Origin: Tritrichomonas foetus
Lineage: Eukaryota > Parabasalia > Tritrichomonadida > Tritrichomonadidae
DNA: 35,374 bases
Direction of reading: 5' to 3'
Assembly (NCBI GenBank): GCA_001839685.1
Contig: MLAK01000895.1
Coordinates: 14,746 to 50,119, forward strand
Shown here one piece after another: positions 1-9,697 of the stretch. The first letter of the stretch is position 1. Every line of letters begins with the position of its first letter. The notes beneath the pieces are model-generated. The model had not been told where the DNA came from and did not search any database. It was given only the letters and a program-made list of their open reading frames with translations. The position numbers and the translations under genes are program-made.

Positions 1-186
1 CAAGAAATCAATCATTTAAAGAAATCAATCATTGCAAGAAGCAAACAATGAAAGACTGAGTGCTTATTGAGTTCACATTTCGAGAATTTCCAAGATTTCA
101 TTTGCCGAAAAAGACAGGCTCTTCACCAATTCAAAATCAGCGAGAAAATAAACAAATTTGTTTCTCTAACAAAATATTTAATTATA

Positions 187-1170
187 TCATTCACTCCTTC
201 TGTGGTGCCTTCTGCTGTGGTGGTGCCTATGCCTGTGGCGGCTCTGGCGTGGTGATGGGTCTTCGTAACTGTCAGAGCTACTCGAGTAGGAGTCCCTCGA
301 TCGGCGAGAGGAGGAGGAGTGGCGGTGCTTTCCGTGGCGGCTGCTTCCTGATGAGGGCGACCTCCTGGACGAGGAGGAGGCCTCCGCTCGGTCCTTAGAG
401 TGTGATCTTTCTTTTTCTCGGCTACGGCTTGAAGATGAGTCTCTGGTGGACTCTTTTCTGTATTCGCTGTTTTGAGCATAACCGTCAAATACTGGTAAAT
501 TGTGATTTGGCGGTTGTTGAAATTGACCATAACTTTGACCATAGTTTTGGCCATAATTCTGGCTGTAAGGTTGTCCGTAGTTTTGTCCGTTTGTATTGCT
601 GTTATTGTTATTGCTATTGCTATTGTTGCTTTTGTAATTGCTGTAATTGCGTTGATATTGCGATTCGTCGGATTGATGGATAGGATTCGGCCTATCTGCG
701 TGATTGTCGTTGTATTTGCTAGTGAAAGCAGCTCCGTAATTGCGAGGGTCGACTTGCTGTTGTTGATATGAGCGGCGGTTTGAATGGATTGGCCTCTTCA
801 CATTTTCATGAGGAGTCTGGCCGTACATTGGGCGGGAATCCTGACGCCTTTGGAGTGGTGACTCATCCATGAACGAACTTTCGTCTTGAACGAAGCCTTT
901 TGGGCCAACTAATATCCCATAATCGTCTTCAGCAGGCGTCATCAAACGGACATGGATTTTCAGGCCGTCGAGGTCTGATTTACTTAAGTGTTTTGCTGCT
1001 GCTGAGGCTTCTTCGGGCGTGGCGAAAATTGCATATCCGACGCGACATTCGTATGATGCTTGTTCAATGTGAGTTAAGTTGGGTTCTGTATTAGAATTTC
1101 GAACAACAAATCGTTTGAATTCGTCTGCTGTGACATCATGAAGTGGATAAATCTGAATGCAATTCGACAT
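187..1170 (-). CDS. SR-like RNA-binding protein: RRM, YGQ-rich region, RS tail
   Basis: A 327-residue protein starting at ATG 1170. Residues about 4-77 look like a divergent RNA recognition motif: an RNP2-like CIQIYPL near the start and an RNP1-like VGYAIFA around residues 45-51. A long disordered linker follows, with Asn/Ser runs and then repeated YGQ and YSQ units (about residues 195-217) like the low-complexity region of FET proteins. The last ~85 residues are rich in Arg-Ser pairs and end in His/Arg clusters (HRHRHHH), as in SR splicing factors and poly-His speckle-targeting tails. Known of the family: SR proteins bind pre-mRNA and recruit the spliceosome or export factors through phosphorylated RS domains. 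A nuclear mRNA-processing role is inferred; the exact orthologue is not recognised. The gene is noticeably GC-richer than its surroundings and has no clear initiator element. It is divergent from the discoidin gene. Confidence 0.8.
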   Translation of the reverse strand: MSNCIQIYPLHDVTADEFKRFVVRNSNTEPNLTHIEQASYECRVGYAIFATPEEASAAAKHLSKSDLDGLKIHVRLMTPAEDDYGILVGPKGFVQDESSFMDESPLQRRQDSRPMYGQTPHENVKRPIHSNRRSYQQQQVDPRNYGAAFTSKYNDNHADRPNPIHQSDESQYQRNYSNYKSNNSNSNNNNSNTNGQNYGQPYSQNYGQNYGQSYGQFQQPPNHNLPVFDGYAQNSEYRKESTRDSSSSRSREKERSHSKDRAEASSSSRRSPSSGSSRHGKHRHSSSSRRSRDSYSSSSDSYEDPSPRQSRHRHRHHHSRRHHRRSE

Positions 1171-1847
1171 TTTTTAATTCGTATTCGACTTGGTGAAATA
1201 GTTGGTGGGCGGTTACTCGTGAATTTAAGGTCAATTAATGTGCATCATGATTTCATTAACTTGATGAACAGATAATAATATCACCTCATTGCCTTGGATC
1301 ATGAATAACATTTTATCTAGGAATCTCTGTTTTAGTTAATATTCATTAAAAATTTGGCTTTCACTATCTCCAATGATGACAGTTCTTCTCTTGATAATGT
1401 GTATGACAACAACGCCGAATAGTTTTAGGAATGATAAAAATAGGAATGAAAAGAAAAGAGAGGAAAAAAAATCCATTCAATGAAAAAAGAAATGAATTAT
1501 TCTTTTTGTTAGAAGAAATATTTGGTTTTAACATGCATCTACTCATTATTACAATTAAAATTAATGATACAACAGTAAATATTAGTTTTTTAACGAAAAA
1601 ATTAGTAATTTAAATATGAGATTCATCATTTCTTCTTAATAAAATATATTTTTGACTGATAAAATACATAATTTATTATACATATGAACAGGTAATTCAT
1701 AAATTAATCTTTTATCAATTTTAAATCAGAAGATAAATATATTTTTTGACTTTTTCATCTGCTATTCAATTTTTGATAATAACCATTGAAAAAAAATCCC
1801 CAACTGTTTTTTTGACAAAAATTGAATCACGTTTTTTTCTTTTTGGG
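1171..1847. other. Intergenic region between divergent genes
   Basis: About 680 AT-rich bases separate the SR-like gene (minus) from the discoidin gene (plus) and must carry both promoters. Short frames here are Lys/Phe-rich and overlap on opposite strands, so I do not call them. No RNA gene or repeat is evident. Confidence 0.6.
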
Positions 1848-3371
1848 ATGAGCAGAGACATTCCAACTATTAACAGTGATGACGACATCAACGACTACAT
1901 TGCCCATACGCAAGTTGATCAAGACATGATTGAAGCCGAAAAAATAATGACAAATATAATCACCAATAAATACAAGCCGAAAGAATCTGTTTTCGTTTTC
2001 GATTCATTCAACGACTTCGCTGATTCAAACTCATCATCCGATGACGAAGGTGACATCACATCTTTAAATTATAATCCCGCCGATGTTTTGAAGTATCACA
2101 AAGACAAAAATTTCATCAATTTACCAATTCCTCAATTACAGACGTTTTTCTCCGACCCTCAAATTGACGTTTCGCACCCGAATAAAATCGTCCGAATATT
2201 ATTGAAAATCGCTGACGCTCATCCGCTTGAAGCGTCACGACTTTTTCATTGCATTAAGTTTGAGTCCCTCTCAAGACGGTCAAAAATTTCGGTTTTAGAG
2301 AATAAAAATATTGACCATTTATTTGCCTTCCCAGACCTTTTAAGTAGTACTGCAAAGACACTGAGTGAAAAGAAACATCGATCCAAATCTAAAAGAACAA
2401 TAAAACAAATTCCTGTTGATGGAGACTTAACAAACGGCGTGAATTCCTATCTTTCGATTATTTCTCATGGTAATCCATATTTGAAGGGAATTGTGAATGT
2501 TTATGGAAATACAAGATGTTCACCAATTTTTTATAAATTTAATAATCCATCATCAACAGATTATTTCGTATCTCTTGATCGGCCGTTTTCAAGTGTTTTT
2601 GTTGATTTTGGTGACAATCGTCCAATTTTGACAAAATATTCTCTTTTTTCATATCCAGGAAATACCCTCCACATGAAGTCATGGGACATTTCTGGCTCAA
2701 ATGATCTTCTACATTGGGATATTCTTCATCTTGAGAAAAAAAACTTTACATTATCTAAAAAACATAACATAACAATCACACTGAAATCAAACACTCAAAA
2801 TTACAGATATTACAGAATTCATCAATTGACCAATAATATGAATGGAAGTAATGAACTTGCTTTATCAAATGTTGAACTTTTTGGGAAAGAGACTGAACAA
2901 GATCAAGAATTTAATTTAATTCAAGAATATTCAACAAAAAAGAAGTCCCCTGAAGATGTCCAACCAATCTGCTTTAGTTCAGATGACTTTCTTTATCGTC
3001 TTTTTGACCCGTCTTGGACAGGTTTTTATGAATCTCGAAATGATGAAAACTCTCACATTGTTTTCGACTTTATTGAAAAGAAGGTTTGTGTGACACACTA
3101 TTCAATTAGACAAGAAACTGTCCAATCTTCATTCTTGAGAAATTGGAAAATTGAAGGATCAAATGATTCTTGCGAATGGAAACTCATCGATGAAAGAAAA
3201 GATGATAAAACTTTATGCATAACAACAAGAAATGCAATATTTGAATGTCAAAATGCAACAACAGAATGCTATAGATTTATTAAGCTCACACAAACAGGAT
3301 TGAGCACAGGTGGCGATAAGTCACTTCGAATCACAATGATTGAATTCTTTGGATCTATTGCATTCTTATAA
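1848..3371 (+). CDS. Intracellular protein with two discoidin-like (F5/8 type C) domains
   Basis: I place the start at ATG 1848, giving 507 residues. The frame stays open back to an ATG at 1746, but those 34 extra residues are Phe/Ile-rich low-complexity sequence unlike the acidic start that follows. Residues about 90-165 resemble the helical BACK-like region seen in trichomonad BTB/discoidin proteins; no BTB domain is visible. Two galactose-binding-like F5/8 type C domains follow, about 195-345 and 365-507, each with the signature W-x-I-x-GSND-xxx-W (SWDISGSNDLLHW and NWKIEGSNDSCEW) and a closing VELFG or IEFFG. Related intracellular modules occur in BTBD9, HECTD1 and muskelin. There is no signal peptide or membrane segment, so a cytoplasmic binding or adaptor role is inferred; the ligand is unknown. 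A near-match to the initiator (TCACG) lies about 20 bases before the ATG. Confidence 0.75.
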   Translation: MSRDIPTINSDDDINDYIAHTQVDQDMIEAEKIMTNIITNKYKPKESVFVFDSFNDFADSNSSSDDEGDITSLNYNPADVLKYHKDKNFINLPIPQLQTFFSDPQIDVSHPNKIVRILLKIADAHPLEASRLFHCIKFESLSRRSKISVLENKNIDHLFAFPDLLSSTAKTLSEKKHRSKSKRTIKQIPVDGDLTNGVNSYLSIISHGNPYLKGIVNVYGNTRCSPIFYKFNNPSSTDYFVSLDRPFSSVFVDFGDNRPILTKYSLFSYPGNTLHMKSWDISGSNDLLHWDILHLEKKNFTLSKKHNITITLKSNTQNYRYYRIHQLTNNMNGSNELALSNVELFGKETEQDQEFNLIQEYSTKKKSPEDVQPICFSSDDFLYRLFDPSWTGFYESRNDENSHIVFDFIEKKVCVTHYSIRQETVQSSFLRNWKIEGSNDSCEWKLIDERKDDKTLCITTRNAIFECQNATTECYRFIKLTQTGLSTGGDKSLRITMIEFFGSIAFL

Positions 3372-3475
3372 AAATCGAAGTTCCATAAAAGTTTCATAAT
3401 AAAATGCTTACGGAATAATACCTTGATATTACTATTTTTTCCCCTTCTTGAATCAGAAGTTCTAATTAATTTAAT

Positions 3476-3480
3476 TCATT
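3476..3480 (+). promoter_or_regulatory. Initiator-like element (TCATT) before small frame
   Basis: TCATT matches the trichomonad initiator consensus TCA+1Y(T/A). Its A lies 5 bases before the ATG at 3483, within the usual short 5' leader. This is the only positive evidence that the small frame is transcribed. Confidence 0.3.
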
Positions 3481-3482
3481 AA

Positions 3483-3680
3483 ATGAATTCACTAAAACCA
3501 GTAAAAAAAATATTTTTGATCAATCCGAAAGATGACCAAAAAGAAGACATAACTTTTTTTAGAAACCAATATGTGAAGATTAACATGCAATTAAAATGCT
3601 TCTTCATCAATAATAATCGACCAGACAAGTTGGGCGAAAATCTGAGTTTTCAATTTTTTGAAATTTTCCCATATAAATAA
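3483..3680 (+). CDS. Small hypothetical protein, 65 residues
   Basis: An ATG-initiated 65-codon frame with an initiator-like TCATTAA immediately upstream and a TAA stop followed by more A/T sequence. The product is basic and hydrophobic (it begins MNSLKPVKKIFLINPK), with no signal peptide, transmembrane segment or recognised motif. It may be a genuine short gene, a relic, or chance in AT-rich DNA. It lies in the same direction as its neighbours. Confidence 0.25.
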   Translation: MNSLKPVKKIFLINPKDDQKEDITFFRNQYVKINMQLKCFFINNNRPDKLGENLSFQFFEIFPYK

Positions 3681-3908
3681 ACGTGCTCTATTCAATTTGA
3701 TTATTTTACCATATTTCACCTTCATTTTGTTGACAGTTTTTTGAAGCATGTTTAAGAATAAATTCAATGATCACAATTTATAGAATTTCCATATTTTTCA
3801 GGCTATATTCGTCCCAACTATTCAAAGTCAATTACCATATATCAATTAAAAAAGTTTCCAGAACAAAAAAATATTGAAATCTCACACGAAGTGAATCAAT
3901 CAATTCGA

Positions 3909-3913
3909 TCATA
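3909..3913 (+). promoter_or_regulatory. Initiator element (TCATA) of NOT4-like gene
   Basis: TCATA fits TCA+1Y(T/A); the predicted start A at 3911 gives a 20-base leader to the ATG at 3931. In Trichomonas such elements are bound by the initiator-binding protein IBP39; use of the same rule here is inferred. Confidence 0.45.
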
Positions 3914-3930
3914 AAAACAGACAATCTTGA

Positions 3931-4776
3931 ATGCGAACATTTGGTAAATCAAATTACTCCGAACAGCTCATTAAACAGTCGAAAAATGGGTCACGCGCAA
4001 GAGCCCCTTTACCTGAAAGGGCGCATCTATCTCGATTTCGTGTAATTCAGAGGGACCTTGTATACGTCATTGGTATTCCAATCGATATTGCAAACGAAGA
4101 TATCCTTTCCAAATACGCCTATTTTGGTCAATACGGTCAAATCAAGAAAATAGTAGTGAATAATCAAACAGTTCACACTTCTTCTTTCCAGAAGCCGACA
4201 GTTTCAGCATATGTAACTTTCCAGAACATCGAAGATGCATGGGAGTGCTTATACGCGCTTGAATCATTTTCGATAAATGGCCATTCACTAAAAGCCTCTT
4301 TTGGAACAAGTAAATACTGCTCGGCATTTTTGAGTGGGCAGAAATGCTTAAAACCAGATTGTATGTATTTGCACTACACTGGGGATCCAAAAGATTCATT
4401 TTGCACAGATGAAATTCAACAGAATTCTGATCGTTTCCTCTCAATGACGAGACCACTTCGTCCGCCTGATTATTACAACTACGAGTTCCAGGACCAAAAG
4501 CCTATCGTTTTTCCGCCCAGGAGAATTTTGCGAAAGCTGAAAAGCGCCACCAAACTGCCAACAGACCAGAAAGCAACAGAACAACCTGGAGGCGAAATAC
4601 CAGCAAATGAAGCAAATGAAGAAAACGAATTTTTAAATTCATTATTTGGAAAAATCGAAATTGTTGCGCGTCCCCTGAAAGTTGAATATTCAGTGGGACA
4701 GTCGCTGAATGACCAACTGAATCTATGCCGGCCATCTATCCGATCTGTGATGTTCAATGATAAAAGAATAAAATAA
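3931..4776 (+). CDS. NOT4/CNOT4-like protein (RRM plus CCCH zinc finger, no RING)
   Basis: A 281-residue protein. Residues 37-160 closely follow CNOT4/Not4: the RVIQRDLVYVIGIP entry into the RRM, YFGQYGQI, the SAYVTF strand, ASFGTSKYC, then a CCCH finger with C130, C139, C144 and H148 (Cx8Cx4Cx3H) ending in CMYLH. In other eukaryotes Not4 is the E3 ubiquitin ligase of the CCR4-NOT complex, acting in co-translational quality control and mRNA decay, and carries an N-terminal C4C4 RING just before this RRM. Here only ~36 basic residues precede the RRM and no RING is encoded upstream. The tail after residue ~165 is Pro/Lys/Glu-rich and probably disordered. RNA binding and CCR4-NOT association are inferred; ligase activity is not expected from this polypeptide alone. 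Confidence 0.85.
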   Translation: MRTFGKSNYSEQLIKQSKNGSRARAPLPERAHLSRFRVIQRDLVYVIGIPIDIANEDILSKYAYFGQYGQIKKIVVNNQTVHTSSFQKPTVSAYVTFQNIEDAWECLYALESFSINGHSLKASFGTSKYCSAFLSGQKCLKPDCMYLHYTGDPKDSFCTDEIQQNSDRFLSMTRPLRPPDYYNYEFQDQKPIVFPPRRILRKLKSATKLPTDQKATEQPGGEIPANEANEENEFLNSLFGKIEIVARPLKVEYSVGQSLNDQLNLCRPSIRSVMFNDKRIK

Positions 4777-5068
4777 ATATAAAAATATTTCTATACAAAT
4801 GAATTGGTATAGTATTTATTTAAACAAATATTATGAGGGACATTTGATTTTATGCCTATTTCTTTTTCTTCAGTGATTTTATTTAACTTTTTAATAAATT
4901 TCTTCATTGAAGAAAATCTTCACTTTGTGAGTCTTTGTATGTTTATTTCCATTGTGTAATTCTACTAATGGAAGGATTGATATTTATATAAATTGTTAAC
5001 CCTTTTTGAAAGTATCAACCATTAAATAATTCATCTTTATAATCAATAAAACACTCCAATTTGTCGGT

Positions 5069-6979
5069 TTAAGAGTTTAATTGAGAGAGGTAAATAATAA
5101 ATTTATCATTCAAAAAAACATTTACGTCATCTGATTTGCGGAGCTCAGGGAGCTTTTTTAATACATTTGAAAGATGGCTGATATCTTCGTTAGAATAATC
5201 TTCTAGCAATAAAAATTTATTTATTACATCAACTTCTTTGTAATCAAGATTATCAAGAATAAATGAAATAGTATTGAGTGATGGATAAGAAAAATCTTTG
5301 TTAAAACGTTCATCATCATTTTGATATATAAACTTACTTTTAATTAGATTTATAAGCATCAAATGATATTCTATTGAACATCTTTCAATTTTCTCAGCTA
5401 AATTGCTTTTTTGCTTGTTAAATCTATCGAGGATAACTGCTAATCGATATGCTTTATATTTAAAAGCAATATGTACGGCATTTTCAATCATGCAGTGAAA
5501 AGTACCGACATTTTTTTGTTTATCTGGAAAAATATCCAATCCTTTTTGGACAATAATATTAACAATGTCATTTACGAGATCAGATGATGTTTCAAATTTT
5601 TCGTGATAGTTCGATAATTTAAATCCAATTCTGTTTTCAATAAAAAGCATCAATCCGTTAATTATCGGATCAGTTTGAGAAATCTGATGAATATTATTTA
5701 CAGGATATCCAAATATATAAAAGTTTCTTAAATATTGTTTGGCCAATAAAAAACAATTGCCATGCGATTTAAAAGTTTTAGCGTTTTCAATAAGATGGCC
5801 AATGATGAATTCATATAAATAGTTATCCTTTAAAAAGTCAATTGGAATATCTGTAAATTCACTAGATTGAAGTGAAGTGTCAAGATAATCATTATTATTA
5901 CCATATTCTGATGGCAAAAACTGAAAGTAAGAGAAATATATTGAATAATTTCGAGCATAAACACATTTTGCAACAAAATCTGGCTTAATTGGCATATGCA
6001 TTTCTAAAAGGTTAGGTGCTATTAATTTTAATGTTTTAAGAGAATTTGGAGAGTCAGGGGAAAGATTAAATGGAATAAAAGGATTATTTGTTAACTCTGT
6101 ATTCCCACCCTGAATTGACTCAGTTTTTGTATAGTCTTGAAAAACCTTAAAATCAGGTTTATATTTTACATTGAACTTCTTCAAAGATAATTGTTGATAT
6201 TCAGATAAATAATTTATACCATTATTTAATCTTTTCTCAATAATTTGAGTCGCATCATCATCTGGAGTAATATTTGATAAAGAAAAGATAGGAAAATAAG
6301 TCCATCCAATAAAAATGTTGTCGTTTTCCAAAATATTATTTATTGACTCAAACAAAGAAATGAATTTTCCTATATATGGAGAAAACTTTTCATTTGAGTA
6401 TATTTTAGAAATAAATAGTTTAGGCATTGAGATTTGTCTCATGAAATGATTAATATTTTCTTTGGTCAAATCTTGTACATGCATGAAATATGAAAAAAAT
6501 GCATAAAGTAGCGGATCTTCAAATTTTTCAATCCAAGAGCAAAATGAAACAGCTTCAAAATGTTTCATTCTTTGAAAGACACATCTTTCTCCTTGTTTTG
6601 CTCTGGCGTTAAATGGGAGAATATCAATTAAATAAAGGTGAATCATATCTCGATATTTTGGATAATGAAAAATATCTATGTTTTTAAATGAATCTAAAAT
6701 AATTTTTAAGTTGCCTGAATACCCTTTTGACTTATCAATCAGGTTTTGTGGATCAAAATAGTTTTGAAACTCTTCAATTTCTTTATTTATGAAGAATACA
6801 TTTTCTAAGTTAAACAGCCGGTATTCATTGGCTTTGTCATAAAAATCAAAAGAATTAGTTGAAAAATCTACTTCCTCGTCTTGCTTTATGCATGCACATA
6901 TTGGAACATTTCTGTTTTCACCATTCTTGTAATAAAAGGGATGAGATGTAACTAATATAATATAATCATCAACAATCAT
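5069..6979 (-). CDS. Unrecognised 636-residue protein, probably helical
   Basis: The frame is open back to a TTG at 6988, but the first ATG is at 6979, so I use that (MIVDDYI). I do not recognise a family. The protein is rich in Asn, Ile, Phe and Lys, and its second half shows alternating hydrophobic and polar stretches typical of helical, possibly repeat-type, folds. No signal peptide, clear membrane helix, Cys/His cluster, kinase or GTPase motif is visible. An acidic or Asn-rich loop lies near residues 360-375. It is divergent from the importin-like gene with only ~210 bases between the starts, so the two may share a promoter region. It is probably a trichomonad-restricted or very divergent protein. 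It is a long intact frame, so I think it is a real gene. Confidence 0.75.
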   Translation of the reverse strand: MIVDDYIILVTSHPFYYKNGENRNVPICACIKQDEEVDFSTNSFDFYDKANEYRLFNLENVFFINKEIEEFQNYFDPQNLIDKSKGYSGNLKIILDSFKNIDIFHYPKYRDMIHLYLIDILPFNARAKQGERCVFQRMKHFEAVSFCSWIEKFEDPLLYAFFSYFMHVQDLTKENINHFMRQISMPKLFISKIYSNEKFSPYIGKFISLFESINNILENDNIFIGWTYFPIFSLSNITPDDDATQIIEKRLNNGINYLSEYQQLSLKKFNVKYKPDFKVFQDYTKTESIQGGNTELTNNPFIPFNLSPDSPNSLKTLKLIAPNLLEMHMPIKPDFVAKCVYARNYSIYFSYFQFLPSEYGNNNDYLDTSLQSSEFTDIPIDFLKDNYLYEFIIGHLIENAKTFKSHGNCFLLAKQYLRNFYIFGYPVNNIHQISQTDPIINGLMLFIENRIGFKLSNYHEKFETSSDLVNDIVNIIVQKGLDIFPDKQKNVGTFHCMIENAVHIAFKYKAYRLAVILDRFNKQKSNLAEKIERCSIEYHLMLINLIKSKFIYQNDDERFNKDFSYPSLNTISFILDNLDYKEVDVINKFLLLEDYSNEDISHLSNVLKKLPELRKSDDVNVFLNDKFIIYLSQLNS

Positions 6980-7173
6980 TTGCTTCAAAGAAAAAAGTTA
7001 GATTTCGAACTTTTTTAATTTATATATAGCCTATATCATTCAATTATTTCTATGTTTTCATACAAATGTCAAATATGCCATACATTTTTTTCTTCGAATT
7101 TATTTCGAGAGGACAGTGGTGTAAATTATTGAAAAATATGTTCGGCCATATACACACTCAAAAAATTCTTAAT

Positions 7174-7178
7174 TCATT
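7174..7178 (+). promoter_or_regulatory. Initiator element (TCATT) of importin-like gene
   Basis: TTCATTGAA contains TCATT with its A at 7176, 14 bases before the ATG at 7190. The same TCATTGAA word stands at the same distance before the gene at 10031. Confidence 0.55.
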
Positions 7179-7189
7179 GAATTTCTTAA

Positions 7190-9697
7190 ATGGATGAATT
7201 TAAAAGGCTTTTAGTGGCCTTTAATGATGTGAGTCATCCTGAATCTCAAAAAGAAGCAGAAAAAATATTAATACAAATGAAAGAATCAAATAAAAATGAA
7301 TTTTTGAGAATGATTCTTCATCTTTTAGAATCATCTGATCATTCAATAATTTACTTTGATTTAATTTCGTTAGTTCTTGCAAATATGACAATAAATTCTC
7401 ATCCTAAGATCAAGAATCTTAATGATTTTGATCCATCACTAATTATGAAACTATTAACGCAAACCTATTTTTTTCTGTCATCATCTAATATTTCATTACG
7501 AACGAATTCATCAACTTTATTTTCTAATATTTTAATTAAAGCACAATATTCAAGCACAGATTTCCAAACAATGCCCATATTTCTATCTTTTTTTACTCAA
7601 GTTTATCAAAATCCATTGTTAATTCACTCAATTTCTTTAATTGTTGACCATTTTTGTACTTATGATGAATTTACACCTGAAGTTCTCTCAAATATATATT
7701 GCTTAATAATTAAAATTTTATCTGACTTTTCGACTCCTATGCATCAAGAAACATATCAAAAAACTGATCAAGAAATGTTGAGTGACAGTTCTCATGAAAT
7801 GATTGAAAAATTATCACAAGAAATTTGTAAAAATGGTTTATTGGTGTTAAATTCAATTCTTCCATATTTAAATGAAATAATGATAGAAGAAATTTCGAAA
7901 GTTATTCCTTTATTATTAAATTTCTATTTTGGGAATTCACTACCCAAAGAAAATGCTTTAAAATGTCTTTCTACAATTATGTATTATTACTATCCTTTAT
8001 TAGGTAACTTTTTACCTACTTTAGCTTCACAAAATTTTATAACAAACATCAATTGTGAAAATGATTTTGAACCTGTAATAAAACAATATTTACACTTTTG
8101 GAAATACACAGCCAAAATGGAAAGAGAAGTAACTCATTTACCAATAATAGAAAATTCCCTACCTTTATTACTTTTAGTTATTTTACAAATCGCAGCATCT
8201 TCAAAAGTTCCAATTTGTGATTCTAATGGAGACGAGCCATCAATAAAGGCAGCTTTTGTCTTGAGGTTGATTACTTCGCTTTATCCTAAAATTGTATGTC
8301 CTATTCTTGAAAATTACATCCAACAGAAATACAATTCTGAAATTTATGGTGAGCGTGAAGCAACTTTAATAGCTATTTGCTTTATTCTTGAGTATAATGA
8401 TGTAAATTCTGGTATAGATCAATCCTTAAGTAGAGACAACTATTTTGGCGTAATCATAGCTGGATTTAATGATCCTATTCCAAGAGTTAGACAAAACGCA
8501 TTATATTGCACTGAATTGTTTCTTACTCAAATAGGTTTAAATGAATCTTCTATTGAATTGTTAAAGATATTAATCACAAAAATATCGAATGATGAATGTA
8601 TTGCAGAAGATGCAGCCATTGTCATTGGAAGAATAGTTGCATTAGATAACTTTCCATTTTTCAAAGAATCTATTATTGAATTAATTAAGTTTTCTTCTTC
8701 AATTGATTTAAATTCGGCTTCTGTTGCTTTTGATTCACTTTCTAAAATAATTGAAAGTGCAAGTAATGATATTCTATTATATTTTTTGGATATTATTCTG
8801 AATTTGTTTGAGTCCAGTAACTTTAGTGAGTATCATTTATTAAAATATATCCATTTATTTACTGAACTTATATATAAACTGAAGACTTCCATAAATACAT
8901 ATAATTTGTTTGATAGAATTTGGACAATTATTACAGCTGGTGCTCAAAAATATCATTTTCATCTTGTTCTTCCAGCTTCTGCCCTTGTTAGAGCATCACC
9001 TGAGCGATTTATTGATAACGATAATTGTTACAATGATACCTATCATGACAAAATGAATAATACAGTTAATCATTATAAAGTTTTTGTGATCAATTTGATA
9101 TTATCTGCATTAAAATCAGAATATTTTAATTTTGCATGTGAAGGATTAAAAATTATATTGAGATCATCAATAGTTGTGAATTTATCTTATTGGGGACAAG
9201 AAATCATAGAATCATTATTAAATTTAATGATTTCTGAAGAGATTAATTCTTCTAATAAGAAAGAAGTTGTTGAAGCTCTTGATTGTATAAATAAATCAAT
9301 GAATCCTCTTTTCCTTCAAAACTTCAATGTTATTTTACCTCCAATTCTAGAATGCGCTTCTAATTTAGTTGATTATGAAGAGTATGACACTTTATCAGCT
9401 TATATTCGATTCTTTACAACTGTTATGGAATTGAATATACCAAATGAAACCAAAATCAATCCTTGTAAATCATTATTTCAATTAATTGATCTTTCCACTA
9501 CTGGTGAATTCAATGATTTATATTTAATAGATTCTATTATTGATGCTATATATGCTATCGGACAAATTTTCCCAGATAATGTAAAATTATTTTATATGAA
9601 TTGTAAGCGCTTTAAATTATTTATGAGCTACTCTTTATCTTATGATGTTGATAAAGAAAAAATTTCATCAATCATCACAATCCTGAACAGTGAATGA
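7190..9697 (+). CDS. Importin-beta-like karyopherin (HEAT repeats)
   Basis: An 835-residue all-helical protein, close to the ~876 residues of importin beta-1. The first ~80 residues resemble the importin-beta N-terminal domain (HPESQKEAEKIL, comparable to the usual DPxxRKxAEQxL). Around residues 285-430 the order of elements matches importin beta-1 repeats: a HFWKY entry (EFWS in importin), a KAAFVLRLIT helix, a REATLIAICFILE helix and FNDPIPRVRQNALYCTE, the typical D-P-x-x-x-V-R-x-x-A HEAT turn. Later repeats are weaker. Known role of the family: carrying cargo through nuclear pores, released by RanGTP. That role is inferred; the protein is very divergent and could be another karyopherin or a general HEAT scaffold. 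A strong initiator element precedes it. The gene is uniformly AT-rich. Confidence 0.7.
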   Translation: MDEFKRLLVAFNDVSHPESQKEAEKILIQMKESNKNEFLRMILHLLESSDHSIIYFDLISLVLANMTINSHPKIKNLNDFDPSLIMKLLTQTYFFLSSSNISLRTNSSTLFSNILIKAQYSSTDFQTMPIFLSFFTQVYQNPLLIHSISLIVDHFCTYDEFTPEVLSNIYCLIIKILSDFSTPMHQETYQKTDQEMLSDSSHEMIEKLSQEICKNGLLVLNSILPYLNEIMIEEISKVIPLLLNFYFGNSLPKENALKCLSTIMYYYYPLLGNFLPTLASQNFITNINCENDFEPVIKQYLHFWKYTAKMEREVTHLPIIENSLPLLLLVILQIAASSKVPICDSNGDEPSIKAAFVLRLITSLYPKIVCPILENYIQQKYNSEIYGEREATLIAICFILEYNDVNSGIDQSLSRDNYFGVIIAGFNDPIPRVRQNALYCTELFLTQIGLNESSIELLKILITKISNDECIAEDAAIVIGRIVALDNFPFFKESIIELIKFSSSIDLNSASVAFDSLSKIIESASNDILLYFLDIILNLFESSNFSEYHLLKYIHLFTELIYKLKTSINTYNLFDRIWTIITAGAQKYHFHLVLPASALVRASPERFIDNDNCYNDTYHDKMNNTVNHYKVFVINLILSALKSEYFNFACEGLKIILRSSIVVNLSYWGQEIIESLLNLMISEEINSSNKKEVVEALDCINKSMNPLFLQNFNVILPPILECASNLVDYEEYDTLSAYIRFFTTVMELNIPNETKINPCKSLFQLIDLSTTGEFNDLYLIDSIIDAIYAIGQIFPDNVKLFYMNCKRFKLFMSYSLSYDVDKEKISSIITILNSE

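Larger units (their letters stand above)
3372..3930. other. Intergenic region with one small open frame
   Basis: The gap between the discoidin gene and the NOT4-like gene. It holds one 65-codon frame with an initiator-like element (annotated separately) and otherwise AT-rich sequence. I looked here for a RING finger belonging to the downstream NOT4-like gene and found no Cys-rich frame. Confidence 0.6.

Noticed and set aside
60..771. Plus-strand frames opposite the SR-like gene
   Set aside because: They are antisense readings of the Arg/Ser, YGQ and Asn repeats; their Cys/Val-rich content follows from the repeat codons, and the first starts at GTG.
6980..6988. TTG start adding three residues to the 636-residue orphan
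   Set aside because: Eukaryotic translation normally begins at ATG; the in-frame ATG at 6979 is used instead.
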